From NCBI GenBank assembly GCA_016178625.1, contig JACOSX010000176.1, forward strand, positions 1 through 35,133: a stretch of 35,133 nucleotides of DNA. Direction: 5' to 3'. This document shows, piece after piece, positions 17,419-24,633 of the stretch (its first letter is position 1; the number at the start of each line of letters is the position of its first letter). Position numbers and translations under genes: made by a program. Below the pieces are notes generated by a model, which worked only from the letters and a program-made list of their open reading frames with translations, searched no databases and had not been told where the DNA came from. Source of the DNA: Ignavibacteria bacterium (GTDB lineage: Bacteria > Bacteroidota > Ignavibacteria > UBA10030 > SZUA-254).

Positions 17419-18279
17419 ATGCTCACTGTTCTCCGCAACATTGTTTTGCTCATATTTGCAACGGCACTGATTACTTTGTCTGCATGGCAGCGCGAGGCCA
17501 GTATCAACGAGCGAGAGGAGCTCTATCCACTCCGGTGCGATTCAGGTATGATCTGTCCCGGCGAAGAGCTAACCTACGAAGTGCGATGGTGGGCGTTCAA
17601 GCTTGGGCAGATTCGCTTGAAGATCCTCGATTCGAAGATCAAGGATGGACAGATCTATCATTCAGCGGCAGCGTTCATCAACTCATACGATGGCCTCCCC
17701 TTCGTCGACGTGCATGCTATCGACTCTACGCAGATGGATTCATCGTTTTATTCTCTGGGGTTTCAAGCTCTCGAGAAGAAGAACGACATCTGGCTTACTG
17801 AGCGATCGCGATACGATAGACATCACAAGAAACTCATCATTGAGCGGTCGTTGCAGAAGGATGCTTATTCATCACCATCAACACAACCTACTTTTGATAC
17901 TCTTTCCATCAAGCGCGAGCCATTCCACGATGGATTGTCGATTCTCTATTTCGCACGCGCAAACATCCATCGGAGCTCCAGCATACGCGTTCCAACAATT
18001 GTCTATGGAAAACTTGGAAGGACAACTTTCCCGGGCAACAACAAATCAACTACCATGGAGATCGATGCCCTTAAAGCCCCTGTGAGGGTTATTGAAGTTG
18101 AAGGTATAGCAGAGTTCGAAGGTCTCTACGGCTTTACCGGAGATTTCAAGGGATGGTTCAGTGATGATGTAGCAGCAGTTCCTATCAAGGCGGAACTGGA
18201 GGTCTTGATTGGGAGCGTTACACTTGAATTGCAGTCATGGAAACGTCAGTATTGGAAAATTCCATTCGTGAAGAAATAA
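17419..18279 (+). CDS. DUF3108 domain protein, exported
   Basis: The likely start is the ATG at 17419, giving 286 residues beginning with a hydrophobic leader (NIVLLIFATALITL). The frame also extends upstream to a TTG at 17260, but that part is not protein-like. PGEELTYEVRWWAFKLGQIRLKI near residue 48 is the hallmark opening of DUF3108. The rest is beta-rich (TRFPG-type strand at TTFPGN, FEGLYGFTGDFKGWFSDD, VPIKAELEVLIGSVTLEL), as expected for the family. Proteins of this family are periplasmic or outer-membrane-associated with unknown role. It is divergent from the tetR promoter. No good ribosome binding site was seen, so the exact start is uncertain. Confidence 0.82.
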   Translation: MLTVLRNIVLLIFATALITLSAWQREASINEREELYPLRCDSGMICPGEELTYEVRWWAFKLGQIRLKILDSKIKDGQIYHSAAAFINSYDGLPFVDVHAIDSTQMDSSFYSLGFQALEKKNDIWLTERSRYDRHHKKLIIERSLQKDAYSSPSTQPTFDTLSIKREPFHDGLSILYFARANIHRSSSIRVPTIVYGKLGRTTFPGNNKSTTMEIDALKAPVRVIEVEGIAEFEGLYGFTGDFKGWFSDDVAAVPIKAELEVLIGSVTLELQSWKRQYWKIPFVKK

Positions 18280-18307
18280 TTGCACTGCTTCAGAAAGATG
18301 GGAGTTA

Positions 18308-18373
18308 CAATGGATTATGTTCCACGGTCCTATGTGTTGTGCAATCCATTGCCGCCCGTTTCTAACGAAACGG
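18308..18373. other. Two inverted repeats downstream of the DUF3108 gene
   Basis: CAATGGATT (18308-18316) and AATCCATTG (18343-18351) are perfect complements with a 26-base loop. Five bases later CCGTTTC (18356-18362) and GAAACGG (18367-18373) form a perfect 7-bp hairpin with a TAAC tetraloop. Neither is followed by a T-run on the plus strand. They lie between the ends of two convergent genes (DUF3108 and the 57-codon ORF), so mRNA 3'-end stability is one possibility. Confidence 0.4.
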
Positions 18374-18411
18374 ATTCAGGCATATAGAATCCTGTTCATG
18401 TCGAAACGTGG

Positions 18412-18439
18412 AAAAAATACCCCAGGTATTTCCCGGGGT
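18412..18439 (-). terminator. Intrinsic terminator of the 57-codon small gene
   Basis: On the minus strand the hairpin ACCCCGGG-AAATA-CCTGGGGT (8 bp with one G-U, 5-base loop) is followed by ATTTTTT. It begins 46 bases after the stop of the small ORF at 18485. Confidence 0.8.
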
Positions 18440-18484
18440 CATTGAGAATTCACGCCTCACATGCTGATCTGTGTTCAGTCTTTT

Positions 18485-18658
18485 TTAATGGAAACCATGC
18501 CCTCCACGGATATGACCAGCCTTAACACTTTGAGTTATTCTGAACCGCTTGAGGTTTTCACTTTTTTGCTGGTGTTGAAGACTCAACCGGTCAAGCTTCC
18601 TCATCAGCCGTTTTGTTTTCTTGAGATCATTCTTTGAAGAGATGGACTCGTTTTTCAT
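18485..18658 (-). CDS. 57-residue basic small protein, unknown function
   Basis: An ATG at 18656-18658 is preceded by AAGGAGGG, the best ribosome binding site in the window, five to six bases upstream, and the frame ends in TAA at 18485-18487. An intrinsic terminator follows, so it has its own transcription unit. The protein is strongly basic and likely helical over the first 45 residues (SSKNDLKKTKRLMRKLDRL) and ends in a glycine/histidine tail (AGHIRGGHGFH). There is no signal peptide and no Cys. I do not recognise a family. A nucleic-acid-binding or ribosome-associated role would fit the charge, but that is a guess. Its upstream region overlaps the 3' end of the nitrilase remnant. Confidence 0.65.
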   Translation of the reverse strand: MKNESISSKNDLKKTKRLMRKLDRLSLQHQQKSENLKRFRITQSVKAGHIRGGHGFH

Positions 18659-18735
18659 AAGCCCTCCTTACCAGATGGTTAACAATTGTGATAGTGCACC
18701 TCCTGAATATAATCTACCACGAAGATGGCAGAATT

Positions 18736-19086
18736 TCAAGTTCGGCGGCTTCGATGCACTATGAGTTCAAAAACATCGGGTCTCGCATAATGTCCTCCAA
18801 CATCGAGCGTTGAGCTTTCCTCAACCGCTTTGTCGGTCTCGATCTCCGTCACGATAAACATTTCATTTCCAAACAGCGGCTCAACAACATAGGATCCATC
18901 CGGTCCAATGATGGCGCTTCCTCCCTTCAGCAACACCGCGGGTTGTGTTCGCAATTCATCCTTCAGCTGATAATCTTTCAGGAACATCCTCTTCTCGAGG
19001 TACATGGCGGCAGCAAGGACAAAACAGCGTCCTTCAAATGCATAGTGCCGGCTTGCGAGTAGACTCCCTTCAGCGCTAGATTCTCT
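18736..19086 (-). pseudogene. Nitrilase (carbon-nitrogen hydrolase) C-terminal remnant
   Basis: The minus-strand frame open from 19086 encodes ASRHYAFEGRCFVLA, then GGSAIIGPDGSYVVEP and LDVGGHYARPDVF, which match the C-terminal third of nitrilases. An in-frame TGA (complement of 19087-19089) cuts it upstream, and no N-terminal part with the catalytic E-K-C residues lies in the roughly 110 bases before the sigma factor gene. A Met codon at 19005 could in principle start an 89-residue ORF, but it would begin mid-domain. It is therefore a decayed gene fragment, probably left by a deletion next to the sigma factor operon. Confidence 0.85.
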
Positions 19087-19130
19087 TCAATAACCACTCG
19101 CTAGCTCTATTTGCTTTGTTTTAATCCGTT

Positions 19131-19143
19131 CCGTACTCTACGG
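19131..19143. promoter_or_regulatory. Short palindrome upstream of the ECF sigma gene
   Basis: CCGTA-CTC-TACGG is a perfect inverted repeat about 55 bases before the GTG start of the sigma factor. It could be an operator or coincidental. A -35 GGAAC-type ECF promoter was not clearly seen on the plus strand. Confidence 0.25.
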
Positions 19144-19198
19144 TCATGCCAACCTTCTACCCACATTTCCCGTCCAATAGGAGAAAGAAGGAGACTCG

Positions 19199-19786
19199 GT
19201 GACCGATGAGCAAGTGCTGATCACTCAGGCGCAACGAGGCGACCCGGAGGCATTCCGTGAGCTTGTCGAGCGCTCGAAGATCAACGTATACCGCCTCGCC
19301 TATGATCTGACAGGCAACCATCACGACGCGGAGGACTTATCACAGGAGGTCTTTGTGAAAGCATACCGGGGCCTTCCCAATTTCCGCGGTAACGCGAAGT
19401 GGAGTACATGGCTTTACCGCATTACAACGAACGCCTGCATCGATCACAGACGCTCACAATCGAGAACAACTATGGAGTACAAAGATGACCTTGGTGATGA
19501 CGAAACGACGAGCGAACACAACCATCGGCACAGCGTGTTGAACCCTGACCGTTCAGTAGAGGCAGGCATGATACAAGAGAACATCGAGCGAGCGCTCAGC
19601 CGCCTTGCGCCGCAAGAGCGATCAGTCTTCGTCTTACGACACTATCACGATCTCCCACTGAAGGAGATCGCCGAAACAATGAAGATTGCAGAGGGGACGG
19701 TCAAGTCGTATCTCTTTCGCGCTCTGCAACGACTACAGCGCGAGCTTGCATTCTATAAGAAAGATTTAGGATTGGAGGAACAGTGA
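19199..19786 (+). CDS. ECF-family RNA polymerase sigma factor
   Basis: The GTG start at 19199 is supported by AAGGAG about 6 bases upstream. The 195 residues contain sigma region 2 (YRLAYDLTGNHHDAEDLSQE, FRGNAKWSTWLYRITTNACI) and region 4 (LAPQERSVFVLRHYHDLPLK, IAEGTVKSYLFRALQRL), joined by a short acidic linker and lacking regions 1 and 3, as in RpoE/SigW-type factors. The stop overlaps the start of the zinc-finger anti-sigma gene, the usual pairing. Two exported HEAT proteins follow in the same direction. By family, it redirects polymerase after release from the membrane-bound anti-sigma factor. Confidence 0.95.
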   Translation: MTDEQVLITQAQRGDPEAFRELVERSKINVYRLAYDLTGNHHDAEDLSQEVFVKAYRGLPNFRGNAKWSTWLYRITTNACIDHRRSQSRTTMEYKDDLGDDETTSEHNHRHSVLNPDRSVEAGMIQENIERALSRLAPQERSVFVLRHYHDLPLKEIAETMKIAEGTVKSYLFRALQRLQRELAFYKKDLGLEEQ

Positions 19787-20592
19787 TGATGACGTGCGAA
19801 CAAAGCCGGGAGTTATTCATTGAAGCTCTCTACGATGAGCTTCCCATTGACGTCAAACGTGAATTTGATCAACACCTCGTGTCGTGTGCAAAGTGCGCCA
19901 CAGATTTTCAAAATATGAAAACAACTCTCAAGATTATGGATCAGCGGTCGCGCACAGAACCAGACCAAGCGTATTGGAATAGCTATTGGGATCGACTCAG
20001 TTCAAAGATCGCTGAAGAGAGAGACCCTTCCAAGAAATTCACATGGAGACCAGCTCGGCTACCCGCGTGGGCGTATGGGATTGCTGCGATGTTCCTCATT
20101 GCGATGGGCATCTATCTTGGACGAACATACTTCGGTCAGCATGAACTTTCACAACCGGAGATCGAACATCCGATCGCAACTAACCCCGTGCCATTGATCG
20201 AGGATTCTACAACGACACAGGCACTCGTCTACCTCGAGCGTTCCAAGAATTTGCTTATCGGCTTTGCCAATCGCAGTGAAGATGAATCCACGTCACGTGA
20301 TCTGAGCCATCAGCAAGAAGTCTCACGGCGGCTCATTCAACAAGCAAGCATGCTGAAGACAGCGCTCAATAAACCTGATCAGCAACTCATGCGACAGCTT
20401 ATCCTTGATCTTGAAGTCATTCTTCTCCAGCTTGCGAACATCGAGGTCAAGCGGGGTATCCCTGCTGTAGAACTGGTGAAAAAGGGAATCGATCAGAAAT
20501 CTATTCTTCTCAAGATCAATCTTGAAGAGATGCGCGCTATGGCGCGTCGACCATCTGCGTCATCCGACAAAAAAATCAGAACCACTCTTTAA
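19786..20592 (+). CDS. Membrane anti-sigma factor with ZAS zinc finger
   Basis: GGAGG at 19774-19778 supports the ATG at 19786, which shares one base with the sigma stop codon. A zinc-binding anti-sigma motif occupies residues 4-37: C4, then HLVSCAKC with H30, C34 and C37. A single membrane helix follows at about 98-120 (AWAYGIAAMFLIAMGIYLG). The remaining roughly 150 residues should be periplasmic. They are helical in appearance (LERSKNLLIGFANR, QASMLKTALNKPDQQLMRQL) and contain no recognised sensor fold. By family it sequesters the sigma factor until a signal triggers release. Confidence 0.9.
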   Translation: MMTCEQSRELFIEALYDELPIDVKREFDQHLVSCAKCATDFQNMKTTLKIMDQRSRTEPDQAYWNSYWDRLSSKIAEERDPSKKFTWRPARLPAWAYGIAAMFLIAMGIYLGRTYFGQHELSQPEIEHPIATNPVPLIEDSTTTQALVYLERSKNLLIGFANRSEDESTSRDLSHQQEVSRRLIQQASMLKTALNKPDQQLMRQLILDLEVILLQLANIEVKRGIPAVELVKKGIDQKSILLKINLEEMRAMARRPSASSDKKIRTTL

Positions 20593-20607
20593 TCTCGGAG
20601 AACAACA

Positions 20608-22203
20608 ATGCGTACATCTTATATAACACTGAACCGAATTACTACTCTGGCACTTATCTTCATAGCATCCGGAATCGTGCAGCACTCTCACGTCTGTGCC
20701 CAAGATACTGCGGCAAAAGCGTATGAGAAAGCCTACGATTATATCTTGGACGAGAAGTGGGCAGACGCGCAGAAAGCATTCGCCGACTTCAGTAAGAAAT
20801 TTCCCAAGAGCAATCTGGCTGACGCGGCGCACTACTGGCACTGCTACACTCGGGACAAGCTCGGCGAGGACAAGCAGCGGGTGTTCGAGTGCTACCAAGA
20901 CTTTATAAAATCCTACCCGAAGAGCAAGTGGATAAGCGATGCAAAGTCCAACATGGTGAATCTCGCTTACCAGCTTTCCCGTGAAGGAAAACCGGAGTAC
21001 GAGGCGCTCGTCAAGGGAATGGACAACACAGAAGATGAAGATGTAAAGCTCGCCGCCCTTTACGCGCTCGGAAATATGGGAAGCGAGAAAGCTTTAGCCA
21101 CTGTCATCTCGCTCTACGACCAGACGCCAAGCGACAATCTCCGAAGCAAGATCGTCTACATTCTTGGTAACTTCGATTCACCGGACAGCAAGAAGAAATT
21201 AGAAGAGATCGCAATGAAAGATCGCAGTACCAAAGTGCGGAAAGATGCTATCTATGCCCTTGGGAACAGCGGTGGACCGGAGACAATCGAGGCATTGAAG
21301 AAGGTCATCCGCTCAATCGCGGAGGTTGAAATTCGCACTGCTGCCCTTCACACCCTCGGCAACATGGAGGATGAAGCTGTCGTTGCATTCCTGGGTGAGG
21401 TCGCACGTACCGATGGCGACGCCGAGTTAGCAAAGGCTGCAGCGTATTCTGTCGGCAATATCTCAACAGCCAAAGCATCGTCGGAGTTACAACGAATTAT
21501 GAAGGAAGCGAAGAACATGGAAGTGCGCAAAGCCGCGCTTTACTCACTCGGAAACCAGGGAGGCGATGTAGCCGTCGCTGCGCTCAAGGACGCTGCACTC
21601 AATGACCCAGACATGGAGCTTCGCAAAACCGCGGCACAGTCGCTTGGAAATATTGAAGATTCCGTTGCGGTGAAGGCGCTTGAGGAGATCGCAAAAACCG
21701 GAACTGAACCGAAGACGCAGGAGGCAGCGCTCTACAGTCTCGGAAACATCGGCGGCGAAGAGGCGAAGAGGTTTTTGTTGACCATGGCGCTCTCACACCC
21801 CAACGAAAAGATCGCAAAGATTGCGCTCTTCGCACTTGGAAACCTTACCGGGGGCGAGTCGTCGGAACTGATGCTGGAGATTCTCCGCAAGTCCCAACAC
21901 CCTGAAGTGCGCAAGCAAGCTCTCTATCAGATTGGCAACAGTGGTAATGATCCGGCGGCAGTTGCTACCTTAGGAAAAATTGTGAAGGAGGAGAAGGACC
22001 CCGATCTTCAGCTTGCTGCAATCAATGCACTCGGTAATACGGAGAGCGATGCTGCTGTCTCGATCCTCGTGGATGTGGCAAAGAAAGGTGGAAGTAAAAA
22101 ACTCCGCAGCGCTGCAGTGAACGCGCTCGGTCAGATCGGCACCGACAAAGCCCGCGCTGCTCTACTTGAGATCCTCGACATGAAACCGAAAGGAAAGGAG
22201 TGA
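20608..22203 (+). CDS. Exported TPR + HEAT-repeat protein
   Basis: This 531-residue protein begins with a signal peptide ending near HVCAQ. Residues 30-125 resemble BamD/CpoB-like TPRs (AYDYILDEKWADAQKAFADF, FPKSNLADAAHYWHCY). From about 145 to 530 it is a regular solenoid of about 31-residue HEAT units, each with an AALYSLGN-type core. Such solenoids scaffold protein contacts. Its gene lies 15 bases after the anti-sigma stop and 3 bases before a second HEAT gene, so all four genes are one operon. A role sensing or modulating the sigma/anti-sigma pair is inferred from context only. GGAG precedes the ATG. Confidence 0.88.
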   Translation: MRTSYITLNRITTLALIFIASGIVQHSHVCAQDTAAKAYEKAYDYILDEKWADAQKAFADFSKKFPKSNLADAAHYWHCYTRDKLGEDKQRVFECYQDFIKSYPKSKWISDAKSNMVNLAYQLSREGKPEYEALVKGMDNTEDEDVKLAALYALGNMGSEKALATVISLYDQTPSDNLRSKIVYILGNFDSPDSKKKLEEIAMKDRSTKVRKDAIYALGNSGGPETIEALKKVIRSIAEVEIRTAALHTLGNMEDEAVVAFLGEVARTDGDAELAKAAAYSVGNISTAKASSELQRIMKEAKNMEVRKAALYSLGNQGGDVAVAALKDAALNDPDMELRKTAAQSLGNIEDSVAVKALEEIAKTGTEPKTQEAALYSLGNIGGEEAKRFLLTMALSHPNEKIAKIALFALGNLTGGESSELMLEILRKSQHPEVRKQALYQIGNSGNDPAAVATLGKIVKEEKDPDLQLAAINALGNTESDAAVSILVDVAKKGGSKKLRSAAVNALGQIGTDKARAALLEILDMKPKGKE

Positions 22204-22206
22204 GTC

Positions 22207-23355
22207 ATGATCACACGTGCCCAACTTCTTCTGTTAACAGTAATAGCATTGCTCTTCGTCGCATCGACTGCATATCAACAGTCAGAGAAGGTTGTTCGAC
22301 ACCCTGATTCAAATACACAGCTTATAGATCGCTGGAAATGGGCGCGCGTCGAAGCGGAGAGCAGGAAGTTCAGCAATGGCTACTGGATCGGCTACAGCAT
22401 CCAGCGACTCATGCAAAGGAACTGGTCTATCGGCACGCATTTCTCCGATGAACGCAGAAACCATCCATCCCTTGCTGAGGTGATTACCGGGCAGAAGGAG
22501 GTAGATATCCGTTCTCTGAAGGCATCGGGACAGAATTTGACAATCGTGGGCAACCAGATCATCATCGAAGATGAAACAGGGAGACATGAAAAGGTAATGA
22601 AGGAAATCGGAATCTTGTTTCACTTTCCACGAGATCGCGCTGACCAAACCAATCAAGTTATCGTGAGCAATCTCTCGCTCATTGTTGACCTTGAAGGCGC
22701 TCCGCTTCTCTGGCTTGGTGGCGCCGATGAAGAAGAAAGCGTCGCGTTCCTCCATGATCAGTTCACCAGCTCCCGCTCAGATGAAGTGAAAGAACAACTC
22801 ATTGCTGCAATCGGGCTGCACGAGAAGTCGAAAAAAGTATTTACTACTTTGCGTGAAGCACTCACCGGCTCAGAGACAAACGAGGTTCGTGAGGAGGCGG
22901 CGTTCTGGCTTGGTCAGATGAACACCGACGAGGCACTGAAACTACTTGTACACACCGTGGAGACAGATCGGTCGGATGACATACGAGAGAAGGCAATCTT
23001 TGCCATTAGCCAGATGGAGGGTGAGCTTGCGCTTGACGCACTGATTGGAATTGCACGCAAGAATCCAGACAGCGAGGTTCGCACCAAAGCGATGTTCTGG
23101 CTCGGACAGAAGGCATCAGAGAAAGCGGTGGCAACGTTGCGAGACATCGCATACTCCGAAGAAGAAACTGATGTGCAGAAAAGCGCACTTTTCGCGCTGA
23201 CTCAACTCCCCGATCACACCGGCACGGACGAGCTAATCAAAATAGCGAAGACACATCCAAATCCGAAGGTGAGAAAAGAAGCGATTTTCTGGCTCGGGCA
23301 GTGCGATGATGATCCGCGAGCCCTCGAGACACTAATTGAGATTGTGAAAAACTAA
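22207..23355 (+). CDS. Second exported HEAT-repeat protein
   Basis: A 382-residue protein starting with a signal peptide (LLLLTVIALLFVASTAYQQ). Residues about 30-175 form a distinct N-terminal region (FSNGYWIGYSIQRLM, then FHFPRDRADQTNQVIVSNLS and LLWLGGADEEESVAFL) that I do not recognise. Residues 185-382 are HEAT units of about 31 residues with FWLGQ cores (for example EEAAFWLGQMNTDEALKLLV). The distinct core (FWLGQ versus ALGN in the upstream protein) suggests old duplication followed by separate specialisation. AAGGAG about 6 bases before the ATG supports the start. The operon appears to end near a hairpin at 23396-23430. Confidence 0.88.
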   Translation: MITRAQLLLLTVIALLFVASTAYQQSEKVVRHPDSNTQLIDRWKWARVEAESRKFSNGYWIGYSIQRLMQRNWSIGTHFSDERRNHPSLAEVITGQKEVDIRSLKASGQNLTIVGNQIIIEDETGRHEKVMKEIGILFHFPRDRADQTNQVIVSNLSLIVDLEGAPLLWLGGADEEESVAFLHDQFTSSRSDEVKEQLIAAIGLHEKSKKVFTTLREALTGSETNEVREEAAFWLGQMNTDEALKLLVHTVETDRSDDIREKAIFAISQMEGELALDALIGIARKNPDSEVRTKAMFWLGQKASEKAVATLRDIAYSEEETDVQKSALFALTQLPDHTGTDELIKIAKTHPNPKVRKEAIFWLGQCDDDPRALETLIEIVKN

Positions 23356-23395
23356 ATGCCCTATCCTTAAGCTTGCAAACTCCATCAAGTTAGTG

Positions 23396-23446
23396 CCTTG
23401 CCGAGAATCGCAAATCCGACTTCGGTAAGGGCGATTTTATTCTTTG
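23396..23446 (+). terminator. Probable terminator of the sigma/HEAT operon
   Basis: CCTTGCCGA (23396-23404) can pair with TCGGTAAGG (23422-23430), nine base pairs with one G-U, over a 17-base loop. A T-rich stretch (GATTTTATTCTTTG) begins four bases later. It lies 41 bases after the second HEAT stop. Confidence 0.45.
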
Positions 23447-23511
23447 TTTGCTTTCCTTCCTCAAATTTCCAATATTCGTACAGATTTCCTATACAGTAGA
23501 GGAGTTCATCA

Positions 23512-24135
23512 ATGGTCGCCGCGATCGTTCTTGCTGCCGGCGCATCGGCTCGCATGAACTTTCCCAAAGCTCTCCTGCACATCCACGGGAGAACGTTCCT
23601 TGAGCATATCGTGAGGACGCTTCGTACCGCTGAGATTCAAAATGTCGTCATTGTGCTCGGCGCGGACGCGGAAGTAATCCGTAAACAGCTCCGTTGGTAT
23701 GAAGGCACAGTCGTCATCAACGAGCACTGGGAGTTGGGGCAGTTATCCTCTCTTCTCACAGGGCTTGATTCATTGTCTCCTTTTCTTCCCGATGGCATCC
23801 TCATCTGGCCCGTCGACCGACCACTTGTCGAAACTACCACAGTCAGTAGCCTTGTGCAACAGTTTCAAGCGTGCACGGATAAAATTATAGTTCCAACATA
23901 TCATGGCAAGCGCGGACACCCGGTCATCTTTGGACGAGTGATGTTTTCAGAATTAGCAACTGTAGCAGAAGACATTGGCGCTCGTGCACTGCTCTGGCAT
24001 CATCCCGAGAAAGTGCTTGAACATATTACCGATGACGATGGCGTCATCATCAACATTGACACACCTGAGGACTACGAAGAAAACGTTATGAGGCGATTCC
24101 ATACAACCGCTTCAACAAACAATCAAGCAATATAG
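23512..24135 (+). CDS. mocA: MocA-like molybdopterin cytidylyltransferase (NTP transferase)
   Basis: The 207-residue protein has the MobA/MocA nucleotidyltransferase opening LAAGASARMNFPKALL, a metal-binding VDRPLV region around residue 102, and HGKRGHPVIF, then DIGARALL near 160. These match MocA-type enzymes that attach CMP to molybdopterin for xanthine-dehydrogenase-family enzymes. The next two genes, 12 bases on, encode such an enzyme, which supports MocA over a sugar-nucleotide transferase. AGGAG before the ATG supports the start. Specificity for CTP is inferred from context. Confidence 0.82.
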   Translation: MVAAIVLAAGASARMNFPKALLHIHGRTFLEHIVRTLRTAEIQNVVIVLGADAEVIRKQLRWYEGTVVINEHWELGQLSSLLTGLDSLSPFLPDGILIWPVDRPLVETTTVSSLVQQFQACTDKIIVPTYHGKRGHPVIFGRVMFSELATVAEDIGARALLWHHPEKVLEHITDDDGVIINIDTPEDYEENVMRRFHTTASTNNQAI

Positions 24136-24147
24136 AGGGAACACCAT

Positions 24148-24633
24148 ATGGCATCTTTCACAATCAAAGTGAACGGCACACGACACACTGTTACGGTCAA
24201 TCCAGACACGCCATTGCTCTGGGTATTGCGCGACACGCTCGGGCTAACGGGCACAAAGTTCGGCTGTGGCAGAGCGTTCTGTGGTGTATGCACCGTCCAC
24301 ATCAGTGGTGAAGCGACGCGATCGTGTGTGACTTCGATCGAATCCGTCGATGGTAAGACAATTACAACCATCGAGGGACTTTCGTCTGATCTCAGTCATC
24401 CACTTCAGCAGGCGTGGATCCATGAAGATGTCCCGCAGTGCGGTTACTGTCAGTCAGGACAGATCATGACTGCTGCCGCCCTCCTTGCACAGAAACCAAA
24501 ACCCTCTGACGACGACATCGACGCTGCGCTTGCAGGAAATATCTGTCGATGCGGAACGTACAACCGTATTCGACGCGCAATCCACCGAGCGGCAAATGAA
24601 GTCCAAAGCATCCAGAAAGGAGGCAGGCGATGA
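24148..24633 (+). CDS. [2Fe-2S] subunit of a molybdenum hydroxylase (IorA-like)
   Basis: At 161 residues it is the typical small subunit of xanthine dehydrogenase/isoquinoline 1-oxidoreductase-family enzymes. A plant-type ferredoxin domain holds C40, C45, C48 and C60. A second helical [2Fe-2S] domain holds C98 and C101 (CGYCQSG) and C133 and C135 (NICRCGTY). It passes electrons from the molybdenum centre to an external acceptor. Its TGA overlaps the ATG of the large subunit gene by 4 bases, consistent with coupled translation of a complex. No FAD-binding middle subunit is present, which is the IorAB pattern. Confidence 0.95.
   Translation: MASFTIKVNGTRHTVTVNPDTPLLWVLRDTLGLTGTKFGCGRAFCGVCTVHISGEATRSCVTSIESVDGKTITTIEGLSSDLSHPLQQAWIHEDVPQCGYCQSGQIMTAAALLAQKPKPSDDDIDAALAGNICRCGTYNRIRRAIHRAANEVQSIQKGGRR

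Noticed and set aside
17294-17470. Short plus-strand ORF starting at the ATG after GGAGGA
   Set aside because: The purine run is only one base from the ATG, the product has no recognisable features, and it overlaps the DUF3108 start in another frame.
18485-18658. RiPP/lanthipeptide precursor
   Set aside because: The 57-residue protein has no Cys, and no modifying or export enzyme is encoded nearby.
19783-19785. GTG start for the anti-sigma factor
   Set aside because: The ATG at 19786 has better spacing to GGAGG at 19774-19778 and is the more usual start.
20608-23355. Phycobilisome lyase-type HEAT (PBS lyase) function
   Set aside because: The repeat class is shared by many proteins; the signal peptides and context argue against a phycobiliprotein lyase, and no phycobilisome genes are present.
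23385-23582. 65-codon minus-strand ORF with a protein-like tail (KIALTEVGFAILGK) between the HEAT and mocA genes
   Set aside because: It has no ribosome binding site, its start is antisense to mocA, and its 3' part coincides with the probable terminator hairpin. It could be a decayed gene end, but I cannot support it.
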